DNA of 64,000 nucleotides from Deinandra increscens subsp. villosa (taxonomy: Eukaryota > Streptophyta > Magnoliopsida > Asterales > Asteraceae), in the NCBI GenBank assembly GCA_039602395.1, contig JBCNJP010000024.1, forward strand, positions 5,301,524 through 5,365,523, in the 5' to 3' direction. Shown piece by piece: positions 1-11,297 of the stretch; the stretch's first letter is position 1; every line of letters begins with the position of its first letter. A program made the position numbers and the translations under genes. The notes beneath the pieces were generated by a model. It had not been told where the DNA came from. It saw only the letters and a list, made by a program, of their open reading frames with translations, and did not search any database.

Positions 1-2027
1 TTAATGGAAACAGTATTTGCATCAGGATGGTAAAAGTAATAACCGGTATTACAATAGTATCCAACGAAAGTTACCTTTTCGCCTCGGGGATTGAGCTTAT
101 TGTCAGATTCACTGGTGACATAAGCATCACATCCCCATACCCTGAGGTATGAAAGTTTAGGAAGAGAACCATGCCATATCTCATATGGGGTCTTCCCCAC
201 TTTCTTGGACGGTGCCAGATTTATTAGGCGAGCAGCGGTCAAGATGGCATATCCCCAAAAGGAATGTGGCAAGGTGGTCCTGCACATCATCGATCGAACC
301 ATGTTAAGCAGAGTTCGATTCCACCTTTCACTAACGCCATTTAACTGGGGTGTGCCAGGTGGAGTAGGTTGTGAAACGATTCCACATTCCTTCAGATGAT
401 TCAGGAATTTAGCGCTTAGGTATTCTCTGCCTCTATCAGATTGAAGTATTTTAATAGTTCGATTCAACTGATTTTGTACTTTGTTTTGAAACTCTTTGAA
501 CTTTTCAAAAGTTTCATGTTTGTGTTTCATCAGATAGACATAGGCATATCTGTTGTAGTCATCGATGAAAGTCACGAAGTATCGTTCACGATTTCTTGTC
601 TCGGTTCGAAAGGGTCCACACACATCGGTGTGAATAATGCCTAACAAGCCTTGGGCCCGTTCACCTGTGTGGGTGAAGGGTGACTTGGTTAATTTTCCAG
701 ATAAGCATGACTCGCACTCATCGAAGGAATCTGCATCTTGGGATTCGAGAATGCCAGCAGTTTGCAACTTCTTAATGCGGGCCTTGCTTATGTGACCAAG
801 TCTATGGTGCCATAACGAGGATTCGTTACTATCAGTTTTGCTTCTTTTAGAAACATGATAGAGCTGGTCGTTTGTTTGAACATCTATCTCATATATTCCA
901 TGCCGAGGTTTAGCCTCGAAATAAAAGATATCATTAAGGTAAGCAGAAATCACATTTCCATTAAATTTATACCGAAATCCTTGTTCAAACAATGAAGAGA
1001 CAGAAATAATGTTTCTGGATAAACCAGGTGCATATAAACAGTTAATCAAATTAACTACAAGGCCAGAAGAGCATGAAAAAGAATAAGTGCCAGCAGCAAG
1101 TACTGGGACCCTCTTCCCGTCACCAACGATGAGGTCCATGTAGCCTCGTTCTGTCTTCTTCCACTTCTCAGGTTCCTGCAAAACATTAACAATGTGATAA
1201 CCACATCCAGTATCAAATACCCATGAATTGGAGGAAACAGTGAAAAGTCCAATAACATTTATTGACATACCTGATGAGCAACCCTTATTAGGGTTCTTGG
1301 TCATCTTCAGCTTTGCAAGATAAACGGGACAGTTACGACGCCAGTGTCCCATTTTGTTGCACTCATAGCACAGGCGCTCCTCGGGAGGTTGCACCTGTGG
1401 TTTCTTGCCTTTGCCTTCTTTAACCTTCTTCGTTTTGGAGATCTTTGTATTAGCAACTTTGAGCACGTCCGGCGTGGTCCTGATCTTCACGTTGGGTATC
1501 AACGGAATAACCTCCTCGATCGACTGAGCCGGACAATTAATCGCAAGAATACGATAATGTTCAAGCAAAGATCTGAGTACTACATCAAGAGCCATCCCGT
1601 CAGAGATGGAGTAGCCAAGGTCGATCAGCCTGTCGCGATACGCTTTCATCAGCATGACATGATCGTATGGAGAGGAGTCGTTAGCCATAGAGCAGTTCAC
1701 GAATTGTGAAAGTGCATTGGCTCGCTCAGTCCTCTGACTCAACTCAAATAAATCCTTGAGTTTACGAATGATGTCATAAGCAGACATCCCCATGAAATTG
1801 TACCGATAATCCTGAGTCATGCTAGATAACATCACGTCAGTGACGTCCTTATCATCATCAGTGTGCTTTTGGAGCTCGAACCGCGAGTTCTCATTTAGCA
1901 AGTAAGATGGAATACTCGCGATCGGTCAGTCAATGACATAGAGTTTCCCGAAGAGCCTTAAAAGGTTCCTCAGGGTTGTCTGCCATGCGAGAAAGCCAGC
2001 CTCAGTGAAGGGGTCGAGTTGTACCAT
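1..2027 (-). pseudogene. Copia-1 gag-pol, 5' part (Gag, protease, integrase), truncated by the window edge
   Basis: This is the 5' part of a Ty1/copia polyprotein: Gag packages the RNA, protease processes it and integrase inserts the cDNA. I place the start at the ATG at 2027. One frame runs to base 1 with CCHC finger CYECNKMGHWRRNC near residue 220, protease motif FDTGC near 272, HHRLGH of the pre-integrase region near 406, integrase HTDVCGP near 468 and later DRGREY and SERRNRT, giving the D-D-E set. Codon 34 is TGA (1926-1928) where relatives have a sense codon, so Gag is interrupted. Reverse transcriptase and RNase H would lie left of the window. I checked the frame at several landmarks rather than at every codon. 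The copia assignment is secure; the lineage within copia is not resolved. Confidence 0.88.
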
Positions 2028-3230
2028 TGAACTTAATGGAGGTGAGTTTTCTTTAGCCTTCTGAAAACAAGCAAAGTAAATTTAATCATTATTTTCGATG
2101 TTTAATTTTTCTTTAAAATAAGTTGGTAAAGGTTATTTTTAAGAAAACGAGAATTCGTTTAGACGACATTACTTGAGACCGCCAAATGAGCCTCAGGAGC
2201 AAAGCCGTGTAAACAAACTGACAACGATTGTCAATTGTGAGACTCAAGTCACAACTCTCGATATGAGGCCGCTATATACATACAATTGTATTTTGCGATA
2301 CGTTTAGCCTCATCCGTGCCCACTCTAGCAATATACATCCGTGGCGTGGTGTTGAAATACTCCAACACCACGAACATATACATTTAAAGCGATAGTAATC
2401 CTAAATGGTCGATGTGATGACACGGTGTTGAAATACTCCAATGTCCTCACCTTGGAAGGTACCCTCGGCACCAAGTGCGGTGTTGAAATACTCCAACACT
2501 GATGCTCCGATAAATACGTTCCAAGTTCGACTTGAGATAGGATGGCACGAACTATCAGTTTTAAGAATTACCAAATAGGGATATTAATTACTTTTAATAT
2601 TTAATTACCGTCAGACACGAACGATAAAACCCTATCACCACTCGGGACTAGTAAATTAATTTAACCTAATTAAAATTACTAAGTGTTCGCGAATGGCTTA
2701 TTGTGTGTTAAACGGCATAAGGTCTTGATCTCGCTCGAGCCATACAAGCGAGATCATAAGGGACAAATTTAAAATAAATTAAATTAAGTAAAACGGTGAA
2801 CGACCGAGATGGCAACTCTGTGCGATCTTGAATCCTGTTCAGCTCCCACTTGCTTCGACATCCCTCTGGCGTGTGTCCAGTCTTCGACATTTGGCTACAT
2901 ACAAATTTACAATTACTAAAACTACTTCTAATAACCTAGCTCTAAATTTGTACAATTTTGAAACCCTAAATCCGGGTCCAATAAACCAAAAATGAAATAC
3001 AACCAATTGGGCCAACAACTTGGAACAAATAGAGAAAGACAAAACATGCCAAACACATTCACACATGAATACAAAAGATATAGAGGGGTCGGCCGTAACA
3101 CACAATAATAAATTATTTAGAATTAAAATAAATAAATAAATTAATTCTAATTCACAATTTGGATTTAAGTCGAAATTGCGAACTACCGGTTACGAAAAAG
3201 ACCGGTTATGGTTTGCGCGCGTTGATAATG
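2028..3230 (-). other. Copia-1 untranslated leader between primer site and gag
   Basis: About 1.2 kb with no convincing ORF separates the primer-binding site from the gag start. A splice-acceptor-like sequence, CTTGTTTTCAG read on the minus strand, lies just upstream of gag near 2060, so the leader may be partly intronic. The leader also holds three copies of a hairpin-forming repeat, annotated separately. Confidence 0.6.
2345..2499 (-). repeat. Three spaced copies of a 20-bp inverted-repeat motif
   Basis: The unit GTGTTG-AAATACTC-CAACAC occurs at 2345-2372, 2424-2443 and 2479-2499. In the first copy the arms extend to 10 perfectly complementary bases (CGTGGTGTTG and CAACACCACG); in the second one arm is mutated. 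The loop AAATACTC is unchanged in all three copies. They sit in the gag leader of Copia-1. Confidence 0.85.
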
Positions 3231-3242
3231 GCTCTGATACCA
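3231..3242 (-). other. Copia-1 primer-binding site (initiator tRNA-Met)
   Basis: The minus strand reads TGGTATCAGAGC, the standard plant complement to the 3' end of initiator tRNA-Met, one base from the LTR edge at 3244. It fixes the element's orientation. Confidence 0.93.
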
Positions 3243-3243
3243 C

Positions 3244-4439
3244 TGTTAGGTTTTTACAGTGGGATCCGGGTTACCGATTTTAATTTTATTAAAACCGATT
3301 TAATAATTAAATTAATTCTAAATTAATTTAGCAGCGGAAACGAATTAAAACGCGGATGCAACTGTAACAGGATCAATCACCGGACAAGACAAACACAGAA
3401 ATATATTTATTTAAAATAAATAAATAATTAAATTAAATTAAATATCTAAAATTTAAATATACCTTAGCGGCTTCCGAATAACCGTTCGAGACACGCGGAT
3501 TCAACGGGCTCGCGCTAGGACGAACTGTGACGTCTGACTCGAACCTTCAAGACAAGTCGTCGACGGCGGCATCGGCGGCGGCGGCGGTAGTGGCGGCGGT
3601 GGTGGTAGAGATACCACCGGTGGTGGTAGAGATACCACCGGTGGTAGTGACAAAACTTTCTCCGTCGGGATGGCGACCGGAATGGTCCCCACGATGATCT
3701 CATCACCGGTGGCCGGAGGCGACACGGTGGCGGTGGCCGGCGGGTACAGGGGCGCGGGCCACGACGCCCGAACCGGACACGGTGGCCTCGGCTGCGCCGG
3801 CAGCACGAGGACCACCGGTCGGTGGTCGCGCGGCGGCGCGGAGGACGCAGCAGCGGCGGCGGCGGCTTGATCTGCGGCGGCGGCTCGGGCTGTGGCTTCG
3901 GCTTCGGCTCGGGCTGCGACGGCTTGGCTTTCGAGTCGGGCACAGATGGCGGCGAGACGGGGATCCATCAGAACTGGCGAGGGACTGTGGTGGTGGTGGT
4001 GGCGGCGATCGACGGTGGGCGGCGACGGAGAGCCGGCTTCGGCTTGGGATCGGCGCAGAGAGAGAGAGATGGGAGATTAGGGTTTGTGACTTCTAATCCA
4101 ATCTACCTCCTCCCTTTCTCTTTTAATATTAAATCACGGACCGGGGCCAGACGGACTGGGCCCGGTCGCGATTCCCTTTCAATCCACCAATCGATTAGTC
4201 TGTTAATCCGGTAACAACTGATCGGTCCGTCTTTTATTTACCGAGTGATTTTGAGCCGAAAAAGTTTTGTCTTTTTAATTAAATAAATAATTAATATTTA
4301 TTTAATTTACCATCTAGTTCGTTTATATCTAATTAACAATTAATTAGATCTAATAGTCCGGTGACCCGGGTGTAACTCTTACGGGTCAATATCGGTCGGG
4401 TTCTTTAATTCGTCGGGTCAGGACACTCTATTTCCAACA
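3244..4439 (-). repeat. Copia-1 5' LTR (1196 bp)
   Basis: The LTR is bounded by TGTTAGG and CCAACA, a short terminal inverted repeat of the TG...CA type, and abuts the primer site. The partner LTR lies outside the window, so both edges rest on the termini and the primer site. Read on the minus strand it has an AT-rich TATA-like stretch near 4120, an AAACCCTAA-type leader near 4080 and a GC-rich block containing an ORF (3501-3968). The rest is AT-rich. Confidence 0.82.
3501..3968 (-). CDS. Proline/alanine-rich ORF inside the Copia-1 LTR
   Basis: A 155-codon ORF lies wholly inside the LTR. It begins MDPRLAAICARLESQ, passes through an alanine-rich, helix-prone stretch (about residues 15-45) and ends in polyproline built from a 21-bp DNA repeat (3598-3646) that encodes PPVVSLP units. 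Upstream on the same strand are a TATA-like stretch and a CT-rich leader, as expected for a Pol II transcript start. No known domain is recognised. The GC-rich block also yields long ORFs in other frames, so this one may be a by-product of composition. If translated, both LTRs of the intact element would carry it. Confidence 0.3.
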   Translation of the reverse strand: MDPRLAAICARLESQAVAARAEAEATARAAAADQAAAAAAASSAPPRDHRPVVLVLPAQPRPPCPVRASWPAPLYPPATATVSPPATGDEIIVGTIPVAIPTEKVLSLPPVVSLPPPVVSLPPPPPLPPPPPMPPSTTCLEGSSQTSQFVLARAR

Positions 4440-5470
4440 ATGTTCCCATTTCTTTTTGTAAATCTCAACTTCTATTTTGTTTGCATATTTAAGTTCTTGT
4501 TTCAAAGAAGATTAAGGGGAATATATTGAATCAACTTGAAGTTAAAATTATTCTTGTTCTTCATATAATTCTTGGAGCTAACCCACTCTACGAGTTTATT
4601 ATTCAAAAGCTTGTACGTTTTCTTCGTAAACCTATCATCTTTTATCACCTCTTTCCATTCTTCTAACCGTTTTCACTTTTCATTCCACTTTCACTGTGGT
4701 CGACATGTGTTTGATTCCAAGGAATGGCTTCTTATTCCCTTCCATATGTATGCTTCTTTTACCCTTCTGCAAGGAATGGCTTCTTATTACGCCATTTAGC
4801 CTTCTGCAACTTCTCATGACAGTTAATAAAACATATAATGTTTTCAATAAATTATCACCGTTTGGGAACCATACTCTTAAAATGAAAATATTATCCACAT
4901 TCAACTCGGAACTCGATTCCAATCACGTAGACATATTTAATGAAGTAATTAACAGATAAAGAGTGACTGGCATTGACAAATATTATCCAAACTTAACCCA
5001 AATCAAATATAGCAAAAGAGAGCAGAGTACAACCCAAAAAGATGCAACTTCAAATAAAAGAACTACACATCAGCACTTTTAACAGACTAAGCAACTTCAC
5101 ATGTTTAAAAATGATGAATCATGTATAGAAGTGGCCATTTCAATTCAGGTTTTGTTTCATATCATGGAGTCATGAGTAAAACGGGTCAAACACGATACTT
5201 AGCTTAAAAGGAAACAGATGAGTTGAAAGTCGGCCAAAATGAATTTTTGGTGCATAAACCCCCTAAATTTAATTATTCATGAAATAGATTATCACAAAAA
5301 TAACATAACTTTGGCAATCAGATTTGAAGCACTATTTATTAATGAATCAAACCAATATCTATGAGAAGATGAGGCTAACTTTAATAGCTTAGGTTAAACT
5401 TCGTTTGGTCTCCTTCGGCGACATAAACAACACTCCTTTTCAAATAAGAAATAAATCAGCCTCGTAAGGG
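4440..5470. other. Intergenic DNA, no gene seen
   Basis: AT-rich sequence outside the Copia-1 LTR. The only structure I see is a short direct repeat containing AAGGAATGGCTTCTTATT near 4721 and 4770. None of the short ORFs has recognisable content. Confidence 0.6.
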
Positions 5471-5660
5471 TTCCTAAATACCAAGAGAACTGAGAACCAA
5501 ACGAATTAGATCAAATTTGGAAATCAATATCAATAATGTCAATAATAATAAATAAGTTGCTAGAATTCCTAAATACCAAGAGAACTGAGAACCAAACGAA
5601 TTAGATCAAATTTGGAAATCAATATCAATAATGTCAATAATAATAAATAAGTTGCTAGAA
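5471..5660. repeat. Perfect 95-bp tandem duplication
   Basis: Bases 5471-5565 and 5566-5660 read as identical, each starting TTCCTAAATACCAAGAG and ending GTTGCTAGAA. Absence of divergence implies a recent duplication or an assembly artefact. The unit is not coding. Confidence 0.9.
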
Positions 5661-7499
5661 GTGAAGCTGACATTCCAAAGTCAATCATGTGGTCCTTTTT
5701 TGGAATCAGAGAGCAACTCATGCCATGCTGGCATTGAGAACTTATTGTTTGAATGAACAATGATTTCTATTTTAAGCCTCCTAATTTGATGATTATTTTG
5801 CTATCTAAGTAATACATCATCTCCTTTTTTTTAAGATGATATATTCCTTTTGTAGAAGCTTTAACTTTTAGAAGCACTATTTTTATGCATTAATATTTCG
5901 ATTTGTCTAAACTATTTGACCCTTGAAATTAAAGTTTCGAACATCTTTACAATTTACCAAGCTTATATCAATTCTCTTGTTTACCAGGGGCTCATATATA
6001 TAAATATACTACTCTAGCGGTAAGAAAATACAGTCATTCCTTGAGATGATATACAAAATAAAACTTTAAAATGATTTACAGAATTAAAGAAAATGATAAA
6101 AAGAGGACTCACCGGTAGAAAACACCAAAGGTGAACTGTTAACAGCATCAAAAGACTAACACCAGAGAATCTGCAACAATACACAGAAAATGATCAACAT
6201 AAACCAATCTTTTGTCTTCAATTTCACATCCAATAAGACACTTCATAAGGTGTTTACCAATCTTAACATCATAAACACAGCAACAGCTCTTTCAAATATA
6301 ATCTCAATATCAAATTCACTACCTAGTATTCAAAGATAATCCATTTAAAGATGAACTCATTAAAACCAATTTATTTTCCCTGAAATATTTAAAGATGAAC
6401 AGGTCAGCTTGGTCTAAGTCATTTGACCCGGAAACAACAATAATGCACAAACCCATACTACCTATGTCATGGATTGACAGTAATGCTAAAAGATCGTCCT
6501 CAATAGAAACCTGAAACACAAAGTAAAATAGTAATTCGATCTTTTTAAACCCATTCATGATCACTAACAACATTAACAAAACTAACAAAAATGAAAACAA
6601 AGAAGGGTTGCATGACATGAGAAGGCACCAAACCTTTAACAAACCCAGTTAGAACCCCGTTTTATAGATGTAGAATGTCACAAAATGAGGAAAACTGTTC
6701 GGCCCGCTTTTCGAGTAACAAAACCCCACAAATATCAAAAATATCAAAGAAACCGGTAAGAATTGTAATGTAATAAGCCATCAAGCCTGTAACAAACCGG
6801 ATGAGGACCTCGTCTTACTGCTGTAGAATATCACAAAAGGAAAAAAAACTGTTAACATGAACACCCAAAGGGAAAACAATAGCAAACCTTCAAGAAACCT
6901 GATGTGTACCTCGTTTTATAGTTGTAGCATATCACAAAAGTAGGAGAAGCGTTAACCTATGTACCCAGATAAAGAAAAACCATGAGCATTAGTTAATGGT
7001 TGTAACATTTGATGGTGAGAAAACTATGAATATTCGTTGATTGATTTTACTTTTTCCGGAAAATCGGGTGTATGTCACTAACCATCACCGCCCACAACCG
7101 TCGTTTCATCACCGGAGCAACTACAACCGCCAACCATTTTCATCACAGAAATCGTTCCAACACAGGCACCTTCTATCCTTCGAGGACCATTTTCCGCCGG
7201 ATCTACAACCATCACGACACTGTAGTTCAAATTTCAAAAAAAAAAATCGCACGTAAGTCAAGGCTGAGAACAGGTTCACAAACCCAAGATCATCATCGCC
7301 ACAATTCAATTCCAAACTCAGATATTCACACCATAAAATCTAGATGTGACAACATTAGGGCTCAGATCCGAGCAGCGGCTGCAGTAATCGCCCCACTGCC
7401 GTTGGATGCATCATAGATAAGCTTCAACAGCTTCATCCATAAACAGGGAAATCAAGGAGAAACAACATAAAAATAAAGAACATAGAGTGACACTACTAA
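5661..7499 (-). other. Possible decayed minus-strand transcription unit
   Basis: Read on the minus strand, two segments look like exons: about 6112-6174 is bounded by a TTGTTGCAG acceptor and a CCG^GTGAGT donor, and a segment ending near 6510 follows TTTGTGTTTCAG and encodes SIEDDLLALLSIHDIG in an open frame continuing to 6319. Neither matches a family I recognise. AT-rich sequence surrounds them. This could be a fragmented host gene or a non-coding transcript; the splice signals may be chance. Confidence 0.25.
6632..6955. repeat. Three degenerate direct repeats
   Basis: Units start near 6632, 6785 and 6887. Each reads roughly AACAAACC, then ACCTCGTTTTATAG, then GTAGAATATCACAAAA, followed by an A-rich stretch and an ACTGTTAAC-like end. 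Spacing is uneven (about 153 and 102 bp). Function unknown. Confidence 0.65.
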
Positions 7500-7582
7500 T
7501 CAGAACCTAAACAGCTTCAGCGATGAAGATGATGTAAGGATCGAGACACCGGTGAAGATGAACAACATAAAAGCAGGTCGAA

Positions 7583-7622
7583 TCCTGTTAGATTTCGTCG
7601 CCGTCTGCTTAGTATGAGCTAT
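7583..7622 (-). pseudogene. Histone H3 N-terminal gene fragment
   Basis: On the minus strand, codons from 7622 read I-A-H-T-K-Q-T-A-T-K-S against the invariant H3 start M-A-R-T-K-Q-T-A-R-K-S. Three base changes (ATG to ATA, CGT to CAT, AGG to ACG) explain all differences. One extra base then precedes ACAGGA, matching the next T-G codons, after which similarity ends. Upstream (about 7623-7700) is a CT-rich, AAACCCTAA-type leader like that of a real gene. So the promoter/leader and first 13 codons of an H3 gene are present, with a lost start codon and no body. Confidence 0.6.
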
Positions 7623-9163
7623 TAGGGTTTGGGTTTGAATGAGAGATTTGAGAGAGAGAGAATCGATTGAGGAGATGCTAGCAGGAACGAACAAATCGTG
7701 AGTTTGATTATGTGTTTGATTTTGGTGGTTCGTGCGATATTTAGACCGTTGATTGAAACTAAAATAGACGGTAGGGATATAATGGATAACGATCCGTGTG
7801 ATAGCTTCTGGTTACAGCTCCTTTGCGAGAATTAAATTAAAAAATTAAGATTTTATGTATTAAGTTGTTGTACATCATGCTATAAATCTGGTACCTCTTA
7901 AGAGATTCAACATTGTGCATAAAGTATTTGTACATTGTGCTTAAAAATTTGTAAAAATCTTAAAGATTCAACACTTGGGTTTTCTCTCTCCAATATGCTT
8001 AATAATATAGTATAGATACTTGTTCCTATTCTGTTTCAGCTTTCCTAAGTTTCTTTAATTTACTTTCTACTAAATAATGTATGGATTAATCGAAATTTGA
8101 AGAGGGAATTTATGATAGGAAAACAGAACCAAGAAACCCCTAAATATTCCATGGTAAACTCAATGGCCTATGCTTAATGTCAAAATTGAGTTTGGTAATA
8201 TCAGTAATAAACATATGTTTTTGAAAGAAAACAAGATTGACGTCAAAGGCTTAGATGTTTAATTAGATAAATATTTTAATATGATTTTGGTGTACAGACA
8301 AAAAAGGTGGGAAAATATTTTAGCAAAATTGGAAATGAGAAATATGATTGCTCGTGATACATATGTATTTTGCAACACATCATTACCAAACAACCTCTAA
8401 ATGTGAACTTGTTGCAATTTTTTTAATTTCATATCATTCATATCCTGTAAACGAAATATACTATGTAAATATATAATCTAACTATGAACCACTAACTAAG
8501 ACCCACTTGTAAATATCTACCCATATGTAAATTAAAAGGAATTTTTGAAAGTAAGTTTGAAATTCTTCATTTAAATTTTTCTTCCATTTATGCCAATAAT
8601 AGAAAGTTAAAGGGTTGTTCGATAGGATGCTGATTAGAAAGATCGGGGGGTGAGTTGTCATTTTCTTATGAAATTTCAATGGATTAGAGAAAGTTGTTAA
8701 GGTTTGTTAAATAGCTGGTTTACTCCTGATTTGAGGATTCTGGGTTCGTTTCTTCTTTGAACATACGAATTCTCTTTTGTAATCGTTTGTTTAGTTTACA
8801 TTGAATCAATAGAAGTATTGATATCATTTGCCCCATTATCGATTGTTCTTGATTGCCGATTGTTAATCTCTGGTGTTTAATAGTTAACACGAACACATAT
8901 TAGTAAAGAAACTAAAACTATTAAAAAGAAAAGTAATCACGCTCCATGTGAAATCCGCCCAGGTTCTCCACGTTAAGGTTGTGCAATACTATTTTATTCA
9001 TTGTGTAATTCTTTTACGTATAAAAAATGGACATAAATATTTGAATCCTCATGGATCGTGCTCATTTTGGTCTTGAAGAGATATGTAGAATCCTAGTGGT
9101 AACTCGTGTCCGAAAGATTGTGTATGACTGTTACTGGTTATAATTTGATTTACTTCTAGTTAA
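7623..9163. other. AT-rich intergenic DNA, no gene seen
   Basis: No supported ORF or RNA gene. A degenerate repeat of about 60 bp (TGTACAT...GCTTAAA...AAGATTCAACA) occurs twice at about 7862-7977. The first part (7623-7760) is the probable leader of the histone fragment. Confidence 0.55.
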
Positions 9164-9286
9164 TCATTCTTGGTGTTCTCTGTTGACTTGAGGAGTAGGG
9201 AAGTCATAAATTTCATATTCTTCTTCTTCTTCTTCAATTATTAAGGAAGAATCTAGAGCGTTCTGCCTTGTAAGATGTGAAGTTGT
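9164..9286 (-). other. Candidate 3' terminal exon of an unidentified gene
   Basis: Read on the minus strand, acceptor TTTATTTGCAG at 9287 is followed by an open 41-codon stretch with an acidic run IIEEEEEEYEIYDFP, ending in TGA at 9164-9166. A TATA-like GTATATAAAGGA lies near 9450 on the same strand, so a short two-exon gene is possible. No clear ATG-bearing first exon was found and no family is recognised. It may be chance or a gene remnant. Confidence 0.22.
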
Positions 9287-9511
9287 CTGCAAATAAACTA
9301 TAAAATTATTTTGTAATATTATTACATTAGACAAAAACACAAACTCCGAGGCACAATATCTTTTGATGTTAAATAAAATAATTCGGATAAGATTTAACAA
9401 ATGTGTTGTATCGTAGCTGGCTTAGGCGTCTCCTTTAGTCCTTTATATACTCAAAGGTCACCAGTTACAAAAAATAAAAATAAAAAAAAAAGTTATTGGT
9501 CTATATTTTCC

Positions 9512-9608
9512 CAAATATTTTAATATGCTATATACATTGTTTTGAAACTTTTTCATTCTCAAATACTTTTAATATGCTATAAACATTGTTTTGAAACTTT
9601 TTTCTTTC
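9512..9608. repeat. 48-bp tandem duplication, two copies
   Basis: CAAATA-TTTTAATATGCTAT and then ACATTGTTTTGAAACTTTT occur at 9512-9559 and again at 9560-9608 with a few changes. The flanks are T-rich. No coding potential. Confidence 0.75.
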
Positions 9609-10179
9609 TAAATTTTGTTTTTATATTTAAATAGGTTTATGGAATACTTTTACTCTCATAATTGTTTTTACTCGCATAAGATTTATTAATTCGGTATGAG
9701 CTTTATTGTGATATAAACCAAGTGAAAATCCAGCTTTTAAAATGTTCTTTTACAATTTGTGTTATACTTTTTTTTTTTTTGGTTTTCTTATTTTGACATG
9801 GTTATTTTGACCTTTTTTATAGAATGTATTTAAGACCAATCGTTTAGTACATGTATTTTTAAACTTAATTCAGTTGGTCATCATTCAGTTGTGATAAAAG
9901 TTTTTTTTTTTTTTTCAAATGAATTTACATTTCTATTTCTATTTCACTAGAGAGTATATTTTCATTTCTATTTTACTTTTACTTGATCAAGGTTTATAAG
10001 TTGCGATCTAGATTTTACTGCCGAACAACCAATTCAGATTCGTTTTACCTTCTTTTTTGTATACACCGAATCCCCGTTAGTGGTTCGATAACCACTTGTT
10101 GATATCCATATAACAAATCATTTTGAAATTGATATCCTCTATATTTGAACAAATCACACGAAGGTGAACATTAGTCGAA

Positions 10180-10690
10180 TAAAATTTTTCTTGTTCGTGT
10201 TCGTTCATTAAGGGACTGGACATGTTTGTTTTCTTTTGTGTGCATTCGTTCAGGACTAAACGAACGATTTATGAACATAAACGAACATAAATAAACACAA
10301 AATTAAGCGAACATAAACACACATATCTCGTTTCCAACAATGCAAATAATCAAGAAAAACATCTAAATGAAGGATTCAAATGTTCATAATTCTTTCCAAA
10401 ATCCATCAAGAATCATCCAATAAACTTAATTTAAGTATTTTATTAATAAAATTACTTTTATTATTATATTAATAAATTAAATGAAGGTAAATGAACATAA
10501 TCGAACATAAACAAACACACATACACGAACATAAATAAACAAACATAAATGAAAACGAGACATTTGTTCATGGTCGCTCATTTATGTAAATGAAAAAAAA
10601 AATTATGTTCGTGTTTGTTCAATTATTTGATAAACAAACTTCCCACCGATTGGTTCACGAATTGTTCACTGAAGTCTGAACGTCCGCTTC
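10180..10690. repeat. GAACATAAA-rich repeat block, possible miniature transposon
   Basis: GAACATAAA occurs about five times exactly plus variants, and its complement (TTCGTGTTCG, TTATGTTCGTGTTTG) appears near both ends, so the block is partly inverted. An AT-rich centre separates the halves. This resembles a decayed MITE, but I could not define terminal repeats or a target duplication. From 10691 to 11297 nothing identifiable is seen. Confidence 0.4.
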
Positions 10691-11297
10691 GTTTACAGAT
10701 CTAGACTTAGTTAAAGGTTTTCTTACGCAAGCAAAGAAACTGCATATGGAAGGACACGGTTTCAAGTTGTGAAAACATCATCTTACGTACAAATGTAAGG
10801 TAAAGCTACGTATAACATATCAGGTTGCAAAACCACGCAGTCTCGATCTCCTCGATTGGACCTTTACGCAAGGTTGGGGCCAGAAGCAGACCTGTAATAG
10901 GCCTAGAGGTTCCCCGTGGACCCCCTCAACCTCGTACGCAAAGTGAAAATTATGTGAACGGTTTTTTAGATATTTTTTTATTTTTTGTGATCAGGAGTTA
11001 ATAAATAATTAAATACTTAGTTTGTGAAAATGAAACAAATCCAACAACTATTCTAGTGGTAAGATCTTTTGCTGGATTTTGAAGGGGCGCAAGTTCAAAT
11101 CTGTTGCTCAACATTTTTTCATTTTTTTCTTAGTTTTAGTGCTATAAATGAGGAGAGTAATAAGGGTATTTTATTTTTTCCATATTTTTTAATCATTTTC
11201 ATTATAGACCTTTTTTTTTCAAATACATTCGTCTTAAACCTTTTTTATAAGGAATTGTTAGAATATATAATATATACATTTTTTAATAGGCAAACAT

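Noticed and set aside
3515..4214. Overlapping long ORFs on both strands of the GC-rich LTR block
   Set aside because: They are glycine- or arginine-rich shadows of composition; only the 3501-3968 frame has leader-like sequence upstream.
7041..7416. Plus-strand histidine-rich ORFs
   Set aside because: No homology recognised; the genic signals here (CT-rich leader, H3 codons) are on the minus strand.
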